A DNA stretch of 64,000 bases from Sitta carolinensis (Eukaryota > Chordata > Aves > Passeriformes > Sittidae): the NCBI GenBank assembly GCA_032173965.1, contig CM063288.1:18008501-18072500 (forward strand). Reading direction: 5' to 3'. Of this stretch, positions 50,701 through 59,796 are shown piece by piece (the stretch's first letter is position 1; every line of letters starts with the position of its first letter). Both the position numbers and the translations under genes were made by a program. The notes under the pieces are model-generated. The model saw nothing but the letters and a program-made list of their open reading frames with translations, made no database searches and was not told the DNA's origin.

Positions 50701-52426
50701 CCTGCAGAAAGCAAAGAGGGAAAAACCTTTTTACCTTCAGGAACAGGGTCACATTTACTACCTCCTCAAATGCCAGTGCTGCTGCTGGAACCTCAGCCTC
50801 ATCTCAGGCATTCTCTGAGGGCAACAGGCAGTATGAAGTCCCAACTCCCATCCCAGCTGTCTGCACAGCACAAACCTAACCAGTAGTTTTCATGGCCAGC
50901 TTTGCAGTCACTGACAGCAGGAGCTCCCTCCCCTTTGTCCTACTTTAACTTTACCTCCCTCATTGGTTGGCAGCTCAGCGCTCCAAATGAATGCTCTTAT
51001 TTTGTCTCCAAACTCATCCCCATCTGCACACAAGAGCTGTCATTATCCCCTTTCTCTGCTTGTGTCTGCACACTCAAAATCCCCTGGATCCACTCCTTAT
51101 TTGACACCAGCAAAAGGCAAGGAAGAAAGAAGATATTTTTTTGAAGAAAGCTGGCTCCCTGCACGATGGTAACACCAAAGCTGTTCTGGATGACCAGCTA
51201 CTTCCAGTAGAAAGCCTCTGCACTTTCTGTAAAAAGGTACAGGACTTCAACATTAAAGTAAAAAAATTTCTTATTTATGTAATAATGATTATAATCATCA
51301 ACAGTCTGCTCTGGGGAATATAAAGAAACTTTGCTAATGAATGCTTTGCTCTACTACACTTCCCTTCTATATTCACCCCGCATCCTTTTCAACTTTCTCT
51401 ACCACAGCCAATTTACAGCCAATATAGCTCACTGCTGAGATTTTTAAGATGCTAACAGATGATACAGTGCCAGCGGCATACTGACTTCTGCAAGAAGTTC
51501 AACTGAACACTATTTCTTAAATTCTTTCTTTGTTGCTGTAAGCTAAGTCCATCTTGGCATTGTACAGCTATTTAGTAATTTAGTCTATTTAGGTACTACA
51601 AAATACTTTAATGCTTTCCATGATAAATGAAACCAGTATACAATATACAAGGAACACACAGAATACACAGCAAGGACTGTACTATAATAAACACTAAAAG
51701 AAGAAACTGTTGCAAGGTATTACAAGCAACTAGTGCTTTTTTTTTTTTTTTCCCCCAAGAAAATTTGAGATCAAAATCTGATGATGCAAATTAAAGAAAT
51801 CAGAAAAGCCTTACAGTCCACATGAAATAACAGCATTCCTCATTTAAAATAATTTCAAAAACCTCACTTGAGCTTCTAAGCACCAAATATCAAAATAAAA
51901 TAGGCAACAACTTCTGTACCCAGAAATGTGCCACTGAAATTTCAGCAGTCTGTCCACATGGATAAATGTCTTTACACACCCTTACACATCTTAGCCAGAG
52001 ATGGGATTTTAAAAACCTTTTGTAGAATTATTACATACTTTGAGAAAGGACAACAGACATTAATTCTTCTTTCTTTGTACAGGCCTATATTTAAGTTCTG
52101 GCAGTTTATGTACTGCCCTACACCTGAATTCTGTGTTTGCTCCAAGAGCAAGGACTTACATGCTACTGCAGGTATATAATTATTGGTAAATATTTTTTCC
52201 TTACGCAGGTATTAGGACAACACAACATAAATATTACTTTGAAGCCATTCTGCTCAGCCTCTAAACAAGGAGAAAGAAGAATAAAGAATAATAGCTAAAA
52301 TTGATTACACTACTTTTCTGCCTACCTCCAAGATAGCACAGGTGGCTCTTCTCCATTAATATCAGGAGAGTTTCCTTCAATAGCATATGGAGGTAGAAGC
52401 GAGGGGGGGGGGGGGGGGGTGTGCAT
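8625..52426 (-). CDS. COBLL1: COBLL1 coding span (14 exons, one frame break)
   Basis: Cordon-bleu-like protein 1, an actin-associated cytoskeletal protein related to the actin nucleator COBL. Joining the exons listed separately gives 3524 nt; with one base restored near 13088 it is 3525 nt, or 1174 residues plus stop. Domain order by approximate residue: proline-rich N-terminus (1-33), KSKAPPPP (36-43), ubiquitin-like segments (about 60-145 and 162-237), KKRRAPLPP (in 282-362), KRKAPSPP (in 362-410), a long polar region (410-1085) and a WH2 motif (about 1110-1140). Phrases such as [54 protein letters not shown] and [13 protein letters not shown] match COBLL1 of other vertebrates from memory. 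COBL normally has three WH2 repeats and COBLL1 one, which favours COBLL1. Every junction is GT-AG and phase-consistent. The family assignment is very secure; the choice of first exon is less so. Confidence 0.95.
8712..11408 (-). other. COBLL1: COBLL1 intron between WH2 exon and last coding exon
   Basis: A 2.7 kb AT-rich intron bounded by GTGAGT and CTCCAG. No further exon, RNA gene or identifiable transposon seen. Confidence 0.8.
11409..11591 (-). CDS. COBLL1: COBLL1 exon: WH2 actin-binding motif
   Basis: This 183-nt exon is phase 0 at both ends, between acceptor ctttatag|AAA and donor AAAAGG|GTGAGT. It encodes [16 protein letters not shown], then [20 protein letters not shown] and LKR. The last part is a WH2 motif: an amphipathic helix ([11 protein letters not shown]) followed by the LKRV linker signature, whose Val comes from the next exon. 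WH2 motifs bind monomeric actin in the cleft between subdomains 1 and 3. Its conservation argues that the full-length, frame-corrected protein is the functional form. Confidence 0.97.
11592..12224 (-). other. COBLL1: COBLL1 intron before the WH2 exon
   Basis: A 633-nt intron bounded by GTAAAC and TTATAG. Nothing else recognised. Confidence 0.85.
12225..13833 (-). CDS. COBLL1: COBLL1 large exon with internal frame break
   Basis: This is the largest coding exon (1609 nt), between acceptor acttaaag|AT and donor GATAAG|GTAAAC. It encodes most of the disordered region, including [49 protein letters not shown] and [18 protein letters not shown], all recognisable COBLL1 phrases. The frame entering from the 5' side reaches TAG at 13075-13073. 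The remaining 3' part, about 288 codons, stays open in the -1 frame and carries conserved sequence, so the exon is one base short of in-frame. The break maps to GACCCAAAG at 13090-13082. It could be a sequencing or assembly deletion in a C run, an allele-specific loss, or less likely programmed -1 frameshifting. Without it the product would stop near residue 802 and lack WH2. Confidence 0.93.
13834..15184 (-). other. COBLL1: COBLL1 intron before the large exon
   Basis: A 1.35 kb intron bounded by GTGAGT and TTAAAG. No other feature supported. Confidence 0.85.
15185..15270 (-). CDS. COBLL1: COBLL1 exon: GLQTK / VGFQTD
   Basis: This 86-nt exon runs from phase 2 to phase 1, between acceptor gctttgcag|A and donor ACTGATG|GTGAGT. 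It encodes [20 protein letters not shown] and ILDQNKTD. The phase-2 entry completes a Lys codon after STDG. It holds two of the QT motifs noted in the findings. The region is divergent between species, so support comes mainly from splicing and frame. Confidence 0.85.
15271..17721 (-). other. COBLL1: COBLL1 intron between YNLEEIDE and GLQTK exons
   Basis: A 2.45 kb intron bounded by GTAAGT and TTGCAG. It contains an 18-A run at 15422-15439 and a G-rich stretch near 15849-15860. No exon-like sequence seen. Confidence 0.8.
15422..15439. repeat. Poly-A run (18)
   Basis: Eighteen consecutive A in an intron; no flanking retroposon body recognised. Confidence 0.95.
17722..17980 (-). CDS. COBLL1: COBLL1 exon: YNLEEIDE acidic segment
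   Basis: This 259-nt exon runs from phase 1 to phase 2, between acceptor tctgagtgtag|AT and donor GGCAA|GTAAGT. It encodes [18 protein letters not shown] at its start and [15 protein letters not shown] at its end. EYNLEEIDE and the EEKQE-STDG ending are recognisable from COBLL1 of other vertebrates; the middle is variable, acidic and low in hydrophobics. No domain is seen. Confidence 0.93.
20454..20505. repeat. CA/TA microsatellite
   Basis: Alternating purine-pyrimidine run of ACACAC and ATATAT blocks, about 50 bp, within an intron. Confidence 0.9.
22901..22916. repeat. Poly-A run (16)
   Basis: Sixteen consecutive A within an intron. Confidence 0.95.
23209..23277 (-). CDS. COBLL1: COBLL1 exon: Thr/Ser/Glu-rich 23-residue insert
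   Basis: This 69-nt exon is phase 1 on both sides, between acceptor tactttttgcag|TG and donor GAAACAG|GTTGGT. It encodes [20 protein letters not shown]. Sequence identity to known COBLL1 is weak because this part of the protein is poorly conserved and probably disordered. Support rests on good splice sites, an open frame and phase agreement. Skipping it would keep the frame (Pro-Asp junction), so it could be a cassette exon. Confidence 0.75.
23278..24223 (-). other. COBLL1: COBLL1 intron before the 69-nt exon
   Basis: A 946-nt intron bounded by GTAATC and TTGCAG. A GC-richer patch at about 23970-24070 has an open minus-strand frame but no family similarity that I can see. Confidence 0.75.
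24224..24368 (-). CDS. COBLL1: COBLL1 exon: second KRAP motif
   Basis: This 145-nt exon runs from phase 0 to phase 1, between acceptor ccttccag|GCC and donor GAGCCTG|GTAATC. It encodes [39 protein letters not shown] and [17 protein letters not shown] is the second lysine/arginine-AP-PP motif of the family. The exon is markedly GC-richer than the introns around it. The next exon supplies TG to complete a Val codon. Confidence 0.95.
24369..32316 (-). other. COBLL1: COBLL1 intron of 7.9 kb
   Basis: Bounded by GTCAGT and TTCCAG. It includes a degraded CR1 at about 29530-30430. A GC-rich block at about 26260-26420 remains unidentified. Confidence 0.75.
29530..30430 (-). mobile_element. Degraded ancient CR1 LINE fragment
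   Basis: The sequence follows the layout of an old CR1 3' portion in reverse complement: tttggtccaacctt near 29550; a tract including cctggacacagtagtacagg near 29930; tttgttgaaagtggattcag near 30150; and aacaccttgctaaaataaaaggtag near 30375. Divergence is high. The right boundary is uncertain and may extend toward 30750. Confidence 0.7.
32317..32556 (-). CDS. COBLL1: COBLL1 exon: first KRAP motif
   Basis: This 240-nt exon is phase 0 at both ends, between acceptor cacctcaag|GCT and donor GAGCAG|GTCAGT. It encodes [25 protein letters not shown], then [14 protein letters not shown] and a Ser-rich end ([11 protein letters not shown]). KKRRAPLPP is the first KRAP-type motif; in COBL this motif binds the SH3 domain of syndapin. 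That role is known for the paralogue and inferred here. The exon has a CpG-rich patch around 32360-32460, against AT-rich flanking introns. Confidence 0.96.
32681..32775 (-). CDS. COBLL1: COBLL1 exon: FFSFFQR basic segment
   Basis: This 95-nt exon lies between acceptor attttag|GC and donor GAACAA|GTAAGG, from phase 1 to phase 0. It encodes [19 protein letters not shown] and [12 protein letters not shown]. The [21 protein letters not shown] cluster follows the Cobl domain in COBLL1, and COBL has a similar GFFK-basic stretch. Only a 124-nt intron separates it from the next exon. Confidence 0.95.
32776..35336 (-). other. COBLL1: COBLL1 intronic region around the 39-nt exon
   Basis: About 2.6 kb between the Cobl exon and the FFSFFQR exon, divided by the candidate cassette exon at 33647-33685 into introns of 871 and 1651 nt. 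No other feature recognised. Confidence 0.75.
33647..33685 (-). CDS. COBLL1: COBLL1 candidate 39-nt cassette exon
   Basis: A 39-nt segment lies between acceptor ctttctgtag|CC and donor TTTCAAG|GTATGG, phase 1 on both sides. It would add [13 protein letters not shown] between the Cobl domain and the basic KKKRE segment. Inclusion and skipping both keep the frame. The skipped form resembles the human main isoform as I remember it, so this is probably alternatively used. The sequence is clean (no stop, canonical sites), but a 39-nt exon can arise by chance, hence moderate confidence. Confidence 0.65.
35337..35565 (-). CDS. COBLL1: COBLL1 exon: second ubiquitin-like Cobl segment
   Basis: This 229-nt exon lies between acceptor ctctttag|CAA and donor AGTCAAG|GTAAGA, from phase 0 to phase 1. 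It encodes [20 protein letters not shown], then [22 protein letters not shown] and [17 protein letters not shown]. This is the Cobl ubiquitin-like domain proper: two beta strands, the helix with its CSKC pair, and the conserved C-terminal LGLRELYA. The phase-1 end joins in frame either to the 39-nt exon at 33647-33685 or directly to the exon at 32681-32775. Confidence 0.97.
35566..36436 (-). other. COBLL1: COBLL1 intron between the two Cobl exons
   Basis: An 871-nt intron bounded by GTGAGA and CTTTAG. A GC-richer stretch at 35650-35910 has open frames on both strands but no recognised product. Confidence 0.8.
36437..36638 (-). CDS. COBLL1: COBLL1 exon: first ubiquitin-like Cobl segment
   Basis: This 202-nt exon lies between acceptor ttttacag|G and donor CCAGAG|GTGAGA. 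It enters in phase 2 (AG|G makes Arg) and leaves in phase 0. It encodes [20 protein letters not shown] and [19 protein letters not shown], ending KKPAPVIPE. These are among the most conserved phrases in COBL and COBLL1 and form the core of the Cobl ubiquitin-like fold. No in-frame stop or missing segment is visible. Confidence 0.97.
36639..41638 (-). other. COBLL1: COBLL1 intron of 5.0 kb
   Basis: Bounded by GTATGT and TTACAG. It contains the CR1 element at 41112-41550 near its 5' end. A purine-rich block at about 38520-38590 is unidentified. Confidence 0.8.
41112..41550 (-). mobile_element. CR1 LINE, 5'-truncated 3' end
   Basis: The left edge carries tagaatcacagaatcattta, the reverse complement of the CR1 3' terminus with its short ATTCTGTG-type repeats. 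It is followed by the usual degenerate CR1 3' region (ggttgaaaaagacctttaag, cctccagggatggcac, gcagcctcttccaatgcttc). The element is about 440 bp and 5'-truncated, as is typical of CR1. It lies in the same orientation as COBLL1, beginning about 90 bp inside the intron. CR1 is the dominant avian LINE, which supports a bird origin. Confidence 0.92.
41639..41818 (-). CDS. COBLL1: COBLL1 exon: basic AP motif and start of Cobl region
   Basis: This 180-nt exon lies between acceptor ttatttcag|A and donor GGGAG|GTATGT, phase 2 at both ends. It encodes [20 protein letters not shown] followed by a segment with [12 protein letters not shown] and [18 protein letters not shown]. The first part is the conserved lysine/proline motif at the N-terminus of COBL-family proteins. 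The second is the first strand pair of the ubiquitin-like Cobl region. IMEQKEN contains the first Met after the proposed start, so transcripts lacking the 52.4 kb exon could begin here. A CR1 insertion lies about 90 bp into the following intron. Confidence 0.95.
43873..43888. repeat. Short CA repeat
   Basis: Eight AC/CA units in an intron. Confidence 0.9.
51737..51756. repeat. T15C5 tract
   Basis: Fifteen T followed by five C on the plus strand, within the 10.5 kb intron. Confidence 0.9.
52326..52426 (-). CDS. COBLL1: COBLL1 candidate first coding exon (proline-rich N-terminus)
   Basis: The minus strand opens with ATG at 52426-52424 (G at -3, C at +4) and encodes 33 residues: MHT, five prolines, [17 protein letters not shown], then EEPPVLSW. 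It ends in phase 2 at the donor GAG|GTAGGC. The two leftover bases AG plus the first base of exon 41639-41818 make an Arg codon, giving [13 protein letters not shown] in frame. That exact phase match, together with protein-like codons, is the main support. The proline run is encoded by a 17-base C tract, so the frame depends on its length. I do not recall this N-terminus from other species (the human main form starts differently), so it may be an alternative or bird-specific first exon. A TATA-like box lies about 60 bp upstream, and no good polypyrimidine acceptor precedes the ATG. Confidence 0.75.
52403..52419 (-). repeat. COBLL1: C17 mononucleotide tract in coding sequence
   Basis: Seventeen consecutive G on the plus strand, read as C on the coding strand. 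It encodes the five prolines after MHT. At this length the frame from the ATG into the rest of COBLL1 is open; any change not divisible by three would break it. Confidence 0.95.
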
Positions 52427-52478
52427 GGCAAGCTCACTGTTGTTCCCTTCTGCTACTGCTGACATCAGTAAGCCTACC

Positions 52479-52486
52479 TATTTATA
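52479..52486 (-). promoter_or_regulatory. COBLL1: Candidate TATA box of an internal COBLL1 promoter
   Basis: On the minus strand TATAAATA (52486-52479) lies 60 nt upstream of the in-frame ATG at 52426. A start site about 30 nt downstream would fall near 52457 (CAgcag context) and leave a 5'UTR of about 30 nt. No polypyrimidine-AG acceptor lies between it and the ATG, which favours a promoter over a spliced-in exon. This is inference from sequence only. Confidence 0.4.
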
Positions 52487-55400
52487 ATCCCACCACCTGA
52501 CCAAACAGCCTACAGAGTACATCTAGAGATTTGTACAGCCTGTAATCCTGACATATCTACTTCAGCCAATTCAAAAGAGAGTATTAAGTAGCTTTGTTAT
52601 GTCTTCTGTGGCTTTATACCATAAAAAGAACCCAATCCTGTTTTCCGCACCCCTTTTATTTGCACAAAACAAGTTGAATGGGAAGCTTTAGAAATAGGAC
52701 TAGTCCCTCCATCTATGTTTTTTAGCCTTCCCCATTCCTCTGACTCTGAGATATCCAACTAAACACCTCAGGTGAGCATATTCTAGGGATTAATGGAATA
52801 TTTAGACAACAGAGGCAAATACCCATTTACATCCAGTTAACTTGATCATCAGTACTACCTACAATATTGAAATCTAGGATTTTCATAAATCAATTTCACA
52901 AGCCAAGTACAATATTTAATGCTACCACAAAACAAAAAACAACTCAGAAGTGCTTCAAGTAGGACAATTCACAGAAGCTTGACCTCATTGTCAATTAAAA
53001 CCAGAAGCTGCTTAAAAGCAGCTTAAAAGCAATTCTTGATTCAGTTACCTCTTCCCAAAGTCAGTCCTAATGCATTCAGCCATGGGAGGGCTGCTTGCAG
53101 CCGAGTCTGCCCAGGGACTGGGAAGGAATGCAGTCAACAAATTCTTTGGGCAAGTGCTGTCATCAGTGGCAACATCCTGCAGCAGGTTTCTATAACTGGT
53201 AAATGTTGTTTCTAGATCTGTATCAGGCCACAGTGTGTTTCAAAGTGGCTTGAGTACTGCTTCAGTGAGAGGAAAACATCTGTGTGAGTGCCTGTGCGTT
53301 GAGTAAACAGCATTACTGACGGTTCCTTACCTAACCTTTCCTAGGTGAGAAGTCCTATCACCAGCATCCATCCCACATTAATGCCAGACAAAACAGAAAT
53401 CTAAGTCAGCTTTGCCTAAACGTGTGTAAGGTTGAATGAAACAATTAGATGAATCAGTTGTGTTCCAAGTCAAATGCAATCTGCAACTAAACGTCAATAG
53501 TTAACAATAAAAGAATAAAAATCCTTTCACTTGATTGATAAGCTGGAGAGGGCAACAATGCAGATGCAACTGGGCTTGCAGGACATGACTGCCTGTAGGA
53601 AAAGTTTGGTGCATAAAGGGTATCAGTGTAGGCTAAAACACCAACATATTGCCTGTGGCTAGAATGTCCCACACAGGACACAGTATTAGAGAATTTCACT
53701 TGGAAGCATTAATTATTATCTGGGTCTAAGGGCTACAGCTAGAAATTTACAATTAATACTCACAGTAATGAAACATCAGATTGTTTTTTAGTCCTGCTGT
53801 TAACTTGTGTTTATTTTAAATATAATTTATCTAGTTAGCAATATCCTCCTTACCACTTTCATAGATTAAGCAGTAAATGTGTCACTGTTGAAAAAGCATA
53901 GAGCTTTCATTCAGGGAGTGACCAACAGAATTCAATACTACTGACCACAAACAAGGGTCCAACATTTCAGATAACCTGGAAGGACAGAAAAGTTTTCCAT
54001 TTCTACGAGTATGTAGCTGGACATTTTCCCTTCATCTGACAGAGGTTACTTTTAATTTTTCCCCAGTATCATTCAGCATAGATTACTTGCCTTTGGGGGG
54101 TTTGGGGTTTTGTTTTTGTCTTTTAAATTCCCAGAATACTTGTGGAAGGTAAAATTACAAAAATTTTAAAAGATGAGGAAGGAGGAGAGCTTACACAGGG
54201 TATTAGGAAAAAAAAGAAAAGAAAACCACCATATACAGGAATGAAATTTAAAAGTTTTGTTAGAAATTGGTTTAGAATTTTGAAGTGCTTGTCATTTTTT
54301 CATAAAGCACCTACTTAAATTACAAATCCTGGCATTGCTGTGTAGCAACACGTCATAAACTGAAACATCAACTGAATAGTATCGGCAATGAAAGGCAATG
54401 TATATGAATGCACCAGGAACTGCAATTTATTTTATAATTTTTATTGTGCATATTTAAAAGAAGCAAAATAATTCTATTTTGCTAGAATGACATTATAAGG
54501 CTAAATACAAAACAGTTCCCAAAGAGGTCACTGTACATGTCACATTTGAGTACAGATCTTTCATGCTCTTTAATCCATAAAATTGTTTCCAAGACCAAAA
54601 AGTTAAAACTTGTATATACTAGTGAGGAAAAAAACCCAAAATTTTCACACTATTAATTTTTAGATCTTTAATCCTTTGAGATTCATTTATCTGTGATTAC
54701 TCAGAGCATTTAGTACCTTTGCAATGGGGAAGGGAAAAAACCCCCAAAACCCAAACCACAACTCCAAAAGCCCAATGCACTGTTAGAACTCAATGGATGT
54801 GTATCAATAATGTGTATATGGAAAAGCTTCTCAGAATTATCTGGTTTTGAAAATCCCCAATAGGGATGTATCTTTGAAGCTGGGAACTCTTTGAACCTAT
54901 TGTCTCTATTGTTATAAATGAAAGACTTTTTTAAAACTATCTGATATTTCATCTAACCCTGAAACAGTAATGATTTTTTTCTAATATCCATGAGAAACTA
55001 AAGTCTGAAAGCAGCAAGAATAGCAGGAAACACAGATTACCAGGGTAAGAATGGCATTCTTCCAGATTAAATTCTTGCTTTATTAAATACTCTGTTTCTT
55101 TAGTTGCTTTGTATCTACTGAGCTGACATCTCATCTGTGATGGACCAACACAGTCAAGTCTCCAGGGAAAGGCAAATAGTTTTGTTAAATTAAAAAAAAA
55201 AAAAATTGGAGAAGAAAGCATAGACAAGAGGCTTCCAAATAGCTTGGAAGCAGACCAAGAACTACTTTTTCTTATGCAAGTCACACATCAGTGAGGAAAG
55301 TTGATTTTAGATTGTATCATCACTTAACAACAATTGAGACTTAATTGTTTTACCATTAGTTAACATTTGGTTTAAGGATTTCATGCATCATCATTAGACA

Positions 55401-55499
55401 ATTCTGTTGCATGCTCTCTTTTCACTTACTTGGAACAGTTAAAACACAATAAATTGGCACATGAACAAAAGATAAATGTAAGAATGCAATGACAAGGTC

Positions 55500-56250
55500 T
55501 CGGTCCTCATGCCCCTTAAGCCATATCTCACCTTTGACCATCTCTCTTGATGTCTCTGAACCTTCTTCTGTTTACTTCATCCCTGTGGATATGGCAGAGA
55601 CCAAAACCATGCACTGTATTGTCATTAGATACTTATACACTGGTGAAATCCTGGTTTCCCTTTTTTCCTCTATTCCTTCGCTAATGCACATGGCAAAGGG
55701 ATTTGTAATAAGTCTATCTGAAGTGAATTTCATCTCATTTTATTATCCATTTACTTTTGAAAAACCTTTCTGCAAGTCTTCAGAGTCATATCTCCCCTTA
55801 TTACAGTGAATAATAACTTTTTACTGTCATCAGTGTCACCTTACTATTCAGCTGCTTTCCTAGATTATTAACATGTTGAACTAATAGTTCCAGCACAAAT
55901 CCCTATGGAACTCCAAGGTGGCATGCCATCACCTTCATAGCAGAATATTCCCATTCCGCTGTTCTTATCGGGGCAAATTACATAACCATGAAAGGTTTGC
56001 TGTCATATGCCATGTTTGTTTCCTAAAGAGCTTTGGGGTAGAGACCAGAAGCCTTTTGAAGGACAAGCACAGCTGTTCTAGCGGGCTTTTCCTCATACAT
56101 TTGGTCAGTGCAGCCCTTACACTGTCCTCTCTTTCCAGAGCCTTAAGACATTTACATTGTAATACCCTGCTACATCAGAGTTCCTCATTTTAGTCTAACT
56201 GTGTTTGTTGCATGAGTCTGCAGAGAAACATTTTTATTGTTAAATGCAGC
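55500..56250 (-). mobile_element. Ancient CR1/L3-like LINE fragment
   Basis: Degraded matches to the CR1-type ORF2 end in reverse complement: ttattaacatgttgaactaatagttccagcacaaatccct near 55865-55905, and agctttggggtagagaccagaagccttttgaagg near 56029-56062. These correspond to phrases common in old vertebrate CR1/L3 copies. Boundaries are approximate. Confidence 0.5.
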
Positions 56251-58903
56251 CACCAAATTTAGTTTGTCCTGAGTAAGGTGGTACTTAAGAGCCCTCAATA
56301 AATGTGTCCTAGCTGCTGTGCAAATTCAGAACAAAAAAGAGAGTGCCTACTCAGAAAACATTTGTGGACCAAAGGACAAGCCTATATTTTGGGCTGCCTG
56401 TTGACAGTGTGACTGATAAATTGGTGCCTTTTGCTTCTCTACCTTAATTACAACCTTTTTATCCTCATTTTAACAATACAGATCCAACTAACACAAAAGG
56501 TAATACACGAACAACACTAGCACATTTTTTGACCTTACTGAGTCATTATTTCATCACAGCTGCAAAGGATCTGCCTCACTATTCCAAAATTGTTTCTGTA
56601 TTTTCTGCTGTGCCAATTCTCTGTCCCACCCATCCAAGAGCAAGCTCTGTAACTTCGTCCACAGGACCACAACCTGCTTCTCTTCTACAGCTCCACTTGC
56701 ATTACATCTACAAACATCTGCCAATCAAGAATCCATAATATCTCTTGGTAAGCGCAAGGCAGTACATGACAACTTCCCTCATTTTTAAGGTCAAAAAGAA
56801 TCAGAAATCAAGGGACTTGGGATAGCTTGTGACAATTAAGCTGTACAGAGGAACACAAGGGTTAAGGCAAAAGCAGTAAAACCCCCAGTGTCTGATAAGC
56901 AAAATGCTTCAATTCATGCTCACTAGGTCAGAGAATAAGAGGATACTAATAATAATACCTAAAATCAAAAAGAAGTGCAAATTGCAAGACAATCCTCAAC
57001 TTCTGAGTTTTGGTGATTCAGACATACTTGAGAGAATATGACACTAAAATTAAGAGGTCATTAATCACAGAAATTGTCATTTTGGGAAGTCAGCATCTCC
57101 TCCCCCCCAGGTACACACATTACAATACAGAAATGTCTAAGTGAAGCAAATTCATCCTTTAAGGAGTAAATGACACGTTAGTACATGTTGGTAGGTAGTA
57201 CTGACATGGGATTAATGGTTGCCAGGAATAAAAGATAAGAAATAAGAGACAACCACGGTTGTAAACTGGGGGATTTTTTTCCAATATTTTTCACGTTAAT
57301 TCGATTTGGCTAGGTAACAGATGGTATATTATGTTTTTCCTCCCCTGACACAATTTAAAAACAAGTTACAGATGGTATAATGAAATCCTCATTAACACAC
57401 TTATATTTTCACAGTTCAGTATAGCAATAATGAAACTTTCGGGTCTGGAATTTCCTGTTGGTTAATTAGTGGTTAGGTCAATAGCCTGAGGAAGGGCACA
57501 ACCCGAAAAGTTTCCTTATTTTTTAATCATATAATTGCTATATTCATATTTCTGGGAAAGCTCTCAAGACAGATTTAATATCACAGTAAAGCTACCTTTA
57601 TAGCTCTCCCTTGTTTTGTGAAACAACTGTATTATTTTATTTAGCAGAGCACGTGGGCAGGAAAGCCATGAACAGGCCTAATTCATCCGCCTCTGGGAAG
57701 TTTCAGCTTGTTTTTATTTTGAAGATAGCAACTTAGAGATAGCTGCCAATACACATTACACAAAACACCCTCTACAGAAAAGCTAGGATCAACAATTATG
57801 GGTCTATTGCTACAATGTTATCATAAGATAATAGATTAATGCTTAAATAATTACTTTTTTAAATTCCAGTTTATAATAATCTACCAAAGTTTGAAATACA
57901 ACATATGGTTAACACCATACTGCAATATCCCCTAAATCTCTGATCTAGAAAGAGGAAAAAAAGAAATAGAACCACCACAAATCCTGCACTCAGGTTATTT
58001 TACAAGTTAGGATGCTGCCAGCTGTAAGTTGTGTTTTTAAACAGCATGGTTAAAATAGTGAAAGTTGTGGAATTCAGCACTGAAAGCCCTCTGGATTTTA
58101 GTAACCACATACGAGCTACTGACTGGCAACACTGTGCCACTATTACTGTGCTCCTTTGGCTGTAAGGCTAAGGCTGCAGCCAAAGCCCTACCCTGACCCA
58201 GGTGGGGCCTCCAGGTAACCCACACCCACACAAGGTGCTACAGAACAAGGAAGATGGTGGCTTGGCAGAACCAAGTCCCAAAATATTACTGGGTGCTGTT
58301 GCTGATTTTTTTTTTCCATTTTTAACTGCCATCACCAAAAAACTACATAGAGAAATCGTGACACTCTTGTTTCCAAGCACAAATGGAAACAACCATATAG
58401 CTTTTTGAAGTGCTAGAACTTCAAATGAGGATAGCCACTGCCAAACCACCATGAAAGCAATGTAATGTGGAAAACCTGACTTGTAACTGAAGTTACATAG
58501 TTAAACAGAAACAGTATCTGAATATTTAAAAGTTGTAATGCTAAAAATATCTTTTAAGCCCAGCAAGCTCACTTATGACACAACAATGGCAGGGAAAGTG
58601 AATTTGGATTCTGTAACAAACACTGACTATTCTGTAAGATTTTGCAGCCCTCCCATTTCTTCACAATCTATTTTGACATTAAGGAGAATTGAAGCAGTAT
58701 TATCTTCCTTCAACAGCATAAATGGGAGCCATGTACTGCAAAGAATTTCTGGAACACTAAATGTCACTACTGGGCTCAACAGTCAAGTACACCCAGAAAC
58801 CAACTGAAAAAACCCACAGCATTTTTAGAGATCTGAGAATTACAGCTCCAAATAGAGTTACAGTGCTTATTTAAACCACTCTCAGAGGCCTAGAAAGTCA
58901 ATT

Positions 58904-58910
58904 AAAAAAC

Positions 58911-58943
<33 letters not shown>

Positions 58944-58964
58944 CAAAAAACAAACAAAATAAAG
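58904..58964. repeat. A-rich (AAAAC)n/(AAAC)n simple repeat
   Basis: Repeated AAAAC then AAAC and longer A blocks, about 60 bp; low complexity. Confidence 0.9.
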
Positions 58965-59780
58965 ATCCTGAAATTATTTTCTTCTGGAAAAATCCCATAT
59001 TTTAATTCAGAAACTTTCAGATCCAGTTTCACATACAAGTTTTCATAATCATATCCATACCTTGACAGAACAGTCTGTACTGTGACAGATCTTTCTATGG
59101 CAGTGCTGCAGTAGGAAATTTAGATGTAGCTTTAGTAAGAAGTAAAACAAATTTCTTGTTCTGAATATTTACACACAGTATAATGCAGTTTGTATAAACC
59201 TGTACCTCTGGTCAAGTTCAGTAACACTGGCTCATCTTCCAAACAAACAGTTAAAAATAATTGCAATGTTTCAATGCTAAACAGGAGTTTATGAAGCAAG
59301 GACAACTCGTGTTTGATTTACCCAGCACACCCTCACCTGATTCTTCAGAACACTGCATCTGGTGCAACAGTTCTGTTAATGTTTTGAGTTTCTGCACTAA
59401 TCAGATGACAAAAAGGAAAAACCTGATTATTATATTACAGTTATAAACTTTGTCATGCAAGTTTCAGGTACTTAAGTGAAGTAAATACAAGACAATGGAA
59501 AAATTATACTGTTAATTGTGCTACAAGGATAAATACTAAAAATCTGTACAGAAAGTCCTTCCCTTTTTAATAATGACATCAAACAACCGAGATAAGTTTT
59601 CTTTTACAGAAGCTGAAACTGATTTACAAGAGGGTCTTCATTCCAGAGGGGTAAGAAGTTGTCTGGGGAGCTAAAGTCATGGCTATAAAGATGGCACGTG
59701 GGAAGGAACATGCCTCGGGTTCCCTGCTACCCACAAGACAGGAATGAGGAAGAACAATACAGTGTTCTTTCTTACTTAAT

Positions 59781-59796
59781 ACACACACACACACAA
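59781..59796. repeat. Short CA repeat
   Basis: Run of ACACAC units, about 15 bp. Confidence 0.9.

Larger units (their letters stand above)
41819..52325 (-). other. COBLL1: COBLL1 intron of 10.5 kb
   Basis: Bounded by GTAGGC and TTTCAG. It contains a CA repeat (43873-43888) and a T15C5 tract (51737-51756). No exon, RNA gene or clear transposon recognised by eye. Confidence 0.7.
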
